Source of the DNA: an uncultured Collinsella sp.
GTDB lineage: Bacteria; Actinomycetota; Coriobacteriia; Coriobacteriales; Coriobacteriaceae
Length of the DNA: 6,496 nt
Assembly (NCBI GenBank): GCA_902490245.1
Contig: CABUDB010000092.1
Location: 1-6,496, forward strand
Reading direction: 5' to 3'
Part shown: positions 5,592 to 6,496 of the stretch, piece after piece
Position numbering within the stretch: position 1 is the first letter of the stretch
Layout of the letters: every line of letters begins with the position of its first letter
Translations under genes and position numbers: made by a program
Notes under the pieces: model-generated
Told to the model about the DNA's origin: nothing
Databases searched by the model: none
What the model saw: the letters and a program-made list of their open reading frames with translations, nothing else

Positions 5592-6029
5592 ATGGGAATT
5601 GTCTATAGGGACCTGTTTCGTGTAAACCATCTCATCTATGGTCCTGGACCGGGAGGTTTCTTCATTAAAAGATTCAAGAAGAGCGAATACAGTGAGGCAG
5701 AATTAATCGATTTGATTTCAAGAATTGATTTCTCTCTCGCTGGAGCTGACGAGGACATCAGTCTGAAAAAGAAATGTGAAATAATCGAACAGGCGGTTGC
5801 TGAAACGCATTATACGAGCTGGGCCCTCAGTCTGATTGGCATCATTATTTCTCTTACGGTCGGAGCATATTTGTCTGCGATGATAGCCAGCAATCCAATT
5901 GCTGCGCGGATTATTGTGGCGCTATTCTTGATTGTCTTGGGAATATATGCGTTGCTTCGATCTTACTTTGAGCAAAAGAGAACAATACTGTTGTGTGCAT
6001 TGGGTCACATAAAGACGCTTCAGCCATAG
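5592..6029 (+). CDS. Small two-helix membrane protein, unrecognised
   Basis: This 145-residue protein has an ATG at 5592 preceded by AGGGAG about 6 nt upstream. The N-terminal half is hydrophilic. It has a Gly/Pro-rich IYGPGPGGFF at 15-24, a basic KRFKKSEYSE patch (26-35) and charged helices at 35-72. Two hydrophobic helices follow at about 76-99 and 103-123, then a short basic tail (RSYFEQKRT). The layout predicts a cytoplasmic N-terminal domain and a membrane hairpin with both ends inside. I cannot assign a family. The gene is markedly AT-richer than the left half of the window and lies 267 nt before a DNA methyltransferase, which suggests foreign origin. Small two-helix proteins near such genes are sometimes abortive-infection effectors, but no SLATT or Cap15 signature is visible, so that remains a guess. 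Confidence 0.75.
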   Translation: MGIVYRDLFRVNHLIYGPGPGGFFIKRFKKSEYSEAELIDLISRIDFSLAGADEDISLKKKCEIIEQAVAETHYTSWALSLIGIIISLTVGAYLSAMIASNPIAARIIVALFLIVLGIYALLRSYFEQKRTILLCALGHIKTLQP

Positions 6030-6158
6030 CCGCTTGCGAGATTCGGAGCGCGTCTGCTGCGGTTAAGCCCGAGGAGCCGGAAGCTCGCCCGATGCCCTAA
6101 CACAGCTCTGGGCAGCGTTGAGGTCAGCCGGATCCCGGAAGCACTACGGATGGGTACT

Positions 6159-6186
6159 TGGTACATACCATAGGCAGCTAGCTGCC
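6159..6186. repeat. Two adjacent palindromes
   Basis: TGGTA-CA-TACCA (6159-6170) is followed 2 nt later by the 14-nt perfect palindrome GGCAGCTAGCTGCC (6173-6186). They lie about 90 nt upstream of the candidate transcription start of the methyltransferase. They could bind a regulator such as a restriction-modification controller protein. No match to a specific consensus is claimed. Confidence 0.4.
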
Positions 6187-6205
6187 GGTAATTTTGGACA
6201 GCACG

Positions 6206-6232
6206 CTTGTCTGCTGCAAGAGACTAGACAAG
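6206..6232. repeat. 7-bp inverted repeat with 13-nt loop
   Basis: CTTGTCT (6206-6212) and AGACAAG (6226-6232) are perfect arms. A competing pairing, CAGCA (6199-6203) with TGCTG (6212-6216), overlaps them. The hairpin ends about 30 nt before the TATAAT box, so it may be an operator or the end of a short upstream transcript. The run after it (GATTTCC) is too poor in T for a strong terminator. Confidence 0.35.
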
Positions 6233-6261
6233 GATTTCCAGTAGTTAATGAGAAACGTTGT

Positions 6262-6270
6262 TGATATAAT
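6262..6270 (+). promoter_or_regulatory. Extended -10 promoter of the methyltransferase
   Basis: TGATATAAT is a consensus TATAAT (6265-6270) with the upstream TG of an extended -10 element. No good -35 is present at 17 nt, which is typical of extended -10 promoters. Transcription would begin near 6277, leaving a leader of about 20 nt that contains the AGGAGG site at 6287-6292. Confidence 0.6.
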
Positions 6271-6296
6271 CCTTTAATTTGAGATAAGGAGGGGTA

Positions 6297-6496
6297 ATGG
6301 CGGTTGAGTTAAATCACGTTTACAAAATGGATTGCATCGAGGGAATGACCTCGTTACCGGATAATTCCGTTGACTTGATTATCGCCGATCCTCCTTACAA
6401 CCTATCAAAAGGAGGCAACTGGAGCTGGGATAATAGCGTTGTCCTGAAAGGCTTGGGCGGCAACTGGAATAAAGTCATGGAATCCTGGGATGCTAT
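6297..6496 (+). CDS. DNA methyltransferase, N-terminal part (DPPY motif), cut by window edge
   Basis: The ATG at 6297 follows a strong AAGGAGGGG site. Sixty-six codons are present and the frame is open to the edge. The start (HVYKMDCIEGMTSLPDNSVD, 7-26) and IIADPPYNLSKGG (28-40) are the catalytic motif IV region of a site-specific amino-methyltransferase. DPPY points to adenine-N6 modification more than cytosine-N4, which often has SPPY. Motif IV near the N-terminus implies that the SAM-binding FxGxG motif comes later, as in beta-class enzymes of type II systems. GGNWNKVMESWD (54-65) is a further conserved-looking stretch. The low GC relative to the left block and the dedicated promoter suggest transfer as a restriction-modification or orphan methylase unit. 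The recognition site and any partner endonuclease lie beyond the window. Confidence 0.88.
   Translation, partial: MAVELNHVYKMDCIEGMTSLPDNSVDLIIADPPYNLSKGGNWSWDNSVVLKGLGGNWNKVMESWDA

Larger units (their letters stand above)
6030..6296. other. 267-nt gap with inverted repeats before the methyltransferase
   Basis: I see no gene or tRNA-like fold. A 23-codon open tail in one + frame, ending at TAA 6098-6100 and rich in E/A/P, could be the remnant end of a lost gene but has no start. The 3' half is dense in inverted repeats (6159-6170, 6173-6186, 6206-6232), followed by the AT-rich promoter of the methyltransferase gene. A small RNA or an operator region is possible. Confidence 0.45.

Noticed and set aside
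5316..5630. 104-codon - strand frame overlapping the start of the 5592 gene
   Set aside because: It overlaps a better-supported + strand start with a clear ribosome site and lacks its own. The translation shows no domain.
5592..6029. Assigning the two-helix protein to a named defence effector family such as SLATT
   Set aside because: SLATT proteins usually carry the helices near the N-terminus followed by a helical tail, whereas here the helices are in the C-terminal half.
6030..6260. tRNA or attachment-site sequence next to the methyltransferase
   Set aside because: No T-loop GTTCRA-type sequence, cloverleaf or CCA end was found, and no long direct repeat could be matched within the window.

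Overview
The window looks like chromosomal DNA from a GC-rich, Gram-positive-type bacterium. The best guess is a gut actinobacterium of the Coriobacteriia, such as Collinsella. This rests on the codon use, AGGAGG-like ribosome sites, a Gram-positive (CD1115-type) VirD4/TraG ATPase, and an anchored His/Cys-rich surface protein of a kind I associate with gut Actinobacteria and Firmicutes. The genus is an inference.

Left block (about 1-4221, + strand): four genes in one direction. They are an unrecognised 305-residue protein (162-1079), a VirD4/TraG-type coupling ATPase without membrane helices (1118-2602), a ClpP-family serine protease (2717-3319) and an unrecognised charged 275-residue protein (3394-4221). 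A 15-nt inverted repeat lies upstream of the first gene, a terminator-like bulged hairpin lies between the ATPase and clpP, and a second hairpin follows the last gene. No relaxase, mating-pore gene or Clp ATPase gene is visible, so the ATPase and the protease both lack their usual partners here. The first two genes are 38 nt apart and probably co-transcribed. Whether clpP and the fourth gene belong with them is open.

Middle (4372-5124, - strand): a convergent gene for a single-pass membrane protein. It has a short cytoplasmic head, one helix, a long Ala/Asp/Lys/Ser linker and an extracytoplasmic His/Cys-rich domain that probably binds metal. A plausible promoter lies just upstream of it.

Right block (about 5125-6496): visibly richer in AT and probably acquired. 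A 467-nt gap holds several perfect palindromes and a possible decayed reverse-strand frame. It is followed by a small two-helix membrane protein (5592-6029), a second gap of 267 nt with more inverted repeats, and the start of a DPPY-motif DNA methyltransferase (from 6297, running off the edge) behind an extended -10 promoter. This looks like the edge of a restriction-modification or defence island.

The most interesting points are the unusual neighbourhood of a soluble VirD4-like ATPase, two unrecognised proteins and a stand-alone ClpP, and the small membrane protein beside the methyltransferase. No tRNA, rRNA, CRISPR array or insertion sequence was seen.
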